Assembly (NCBI GenBank): GCA_030432795.1
Contig: JAUILW010000202.1
Span: 1-6,326, forward strand
DNA length: 6,326 nucleotides
Direction of reading: 5' to 3'
Source: Gammaproteobacteria bacterium
Lineage (GTDB): Bacteria > Pseudomonadota > Gammaproteobacteria > Pseudomonadales > Azotimanducaceae
Both the position numbers and the translations under genes were made by a program. Every line of letters begins with the position of its first letter. Position 1 is the first letter of the stretch. This document shows, piece after piece, positions 5,336 to 6,326 of the stretch. The notes beneath the pieces are model-generated. The model made no database searches and had not been told where the DNA came from. It saw only the letters and a list, made by a program, of their open reading frames with translations.

Positions 5336-6326
5336 CCTGTTCGGCCATCTACCAGCCCTGCAGATCGTGGTGCCGTTTCTGACGGTACCCCTCGTGATGC
5401 TGCTCAAACCACGTGGGTTCGCATGGCTGGCAGCAACGGCAACGAGCGTCGTCTGTTTCTCGATCGCCATCGCCATGACGTCGGCCGTACTGAACGGCCC
5501 ACCCCTCACCTATGCCATGGGCGGCTGGCCAGCGCCATTCGGCATCGCGCTCGGTGTAGATGCCTTCAGCGCACTGCTGCTGCTGGTAATCACCGGCGCT
5601 TCTACCGCGGCCCTGATTGGCGCCCGTGCGAGCATCGACAGTCAGATCGGCGAGGAACGTCAGCCGCTGTTCTACGCCGCCTGGTTGCTGGCACTCACCG
5701 GCCTCTCCGGCATCGTCGTCACCGCGGATGCATTCAACATCTTCGTCTTCATGGAGATCTCATCGCTGGCAAGCTATGTGCTGATCAGCGGCGGGCCGGA
5801 TCGCCGTGCGCTGCCGTCGGTGTTCAAGTACCTGGTAATGGGCACCATTGGCGCAACGTTCTACCTGATCGGCGTCGGCCTGGTGTACATGATGACCGGC
5901 ACCCTGAACCTTGCGGACATGGAAGCGCGGGTGCACGAGGTGCGGGACGAAAGCCCGATTCTGGTAGCCGCCGGTTTCATTACCGTAGGGCTGGCGCTGA
6001 AGGCTGCCGTGTTCCCGTTGCATGCCTGGCTACCCAACGCCTACACCTTTGCTCCCCACGCCGTGACCGCATTTCTTGCCGCCTGCGCGACAAAGGTGGC
6101 GCTCTACGTGCTGATCCGCTTCGACTTCCTGGTGTTCCAGCCAAACCTTGTCGGCCACGACACGCAATTTGCTTACTTCCTCATGCCGCTGGCGCTGCTC
6201 GCCATCATCGTTGCTTCGATTGCTGCGCTTTTCGAGCGCAACCTGAAACGCATACTGGCGTACTCGTCCGTGGCGCAGATCGGCTACATCATGCTCGGCG
6301 CGAGCCTGGTCAACGAAGCCGGTTTA
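5328..6326 (+). CDS. mrpD: Na+(K+)/H+ antiporter subunit D (MrpD/MnhD, NuoL/M/N-like), 3' end cut by window
   Basis: The proton- or ion-translocating subunit related to NuoL, NuoM and NuoN. The first 333 residues are visible and the frame is open to the window edge; the family is usually about 490-510 residues. Conserved points are the glutamate in FNIFVFMEISSLASY (E143), the lysine in GLALKAAVFPLHAWLPNAY (K225) with H232, APHAVTAFLAACATK (K256), and the late signature FERNLKRILAYSSVAQIGY (302-320). E143 and K225 match the glutamate-lysine pair known to be essential in Bacillus MrpD and complex I antiporter-like subunits. The start is GTG at 5328, overlapping the mrpC stop by 8 nt (GTGGATAA). 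It is called MrpD rather than the MrpA N-terminal domain by its position after mrpC and its overall look; a shortened MrpA' or a second D-like subunit could follow beyond the window. Confidence 0.92.
   Translation, partial: MDNLFGHLPALQIVVPFLTVPLVMLLKPRGFAWLAATATSVVCFSIAIAMTSAVLNGPPLTYAMGGWPAPFGIALGVDAFSALLLLVITGASTAALIGARASIDSQIGEERQPLFYAAWLLALTGLSGIVVTADAFNIFVFMEISSLASYVLISGGPDRRALPSVFKYLVMGTIGATFYLIGVGLVYMMTGTLNLADMEARVHEVRDESPILVAAGFITVGLALKAAVFPLHAWLPNAYTFAPHAVTAFLAACATKVALYVLIRFDFLVFQPNLVGHDTQFAYFLMPLALLAIIVASIAALFERNLKRILAYSSVAQIGYIMLGASLVNEAGL

Noticed and set aside
1..6326. Mobile element, CRISPR array, tRNA or defence island
   Set aside because: No inverted or regular repeats, no transposase or integrase frame, no tRNA-like cloverleaf; every larger stretch is explained by core genes.

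Overview
The window looks like chromosomal DNA from a GC-rich gammaproteobacterium. The evidence is a PlsB-type glycerol-3-phosphate acyltransferase next to an rsmJ-like and a tsaB gene, a gene set typical of this class. A group 2-like Mrp antiporter operon would suit a marine, halophilic or alkaliphilic lifestyle, but that part is inference. No species can be named from the sequence alone. I see no mobile element, rRNA, tRNA or CRISPR array.

Layout. Bases 1-750 (+) hold the C-terminal third of PlsB. It runs tail to tail into a leftward block, with a 71-bp coding overlap. Read in its own direction, that block (2243 down to 680, minus strand) is tsaB, then an uncharacterised 71-residue protein, then an RsmJ-like 16S rRNA methyltransferase. 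The last two are joined by a TTGA stop/start overlap. Bases 2244-2423 are a divergent, partly AT-rich control region. From 2424 to the right edge (+) runs a tightly packed operon: a secreted Rap1a/Tai-like protein with four cysteines, then mrpE, mrpF, mrpG, a fused gene carrying the C-terminal part of MrpA plus MrpB, mrpC, and an mrpD cut by the window end.

How the genes work together. PlsB starts phospholipid synthesis. TsaB is part of the t6A tRNA modification machinery, and the RsmJ-like enzyme probably methylates 16S rRNA, so the leftward block serves translation. The rightward operon builds one large multi-subunit membrane Na+(or K+)/H+ antiporter related to respiratory complex I. Its order, E-F-G-(A' C-terminus/B)-C-D, lacks a full-length MrpA, at least up to the window edge. 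The secreted protein lies 19 bp upstream of mrpE and is probably co-transcribed with it.

Most of the window is recognisable core biology. The least explained parts are the Rap1a-like protein heading the antiporter operon, the small protein before rsmJ, and the divergent N-terminal half of the RsmJ-like enzyme.
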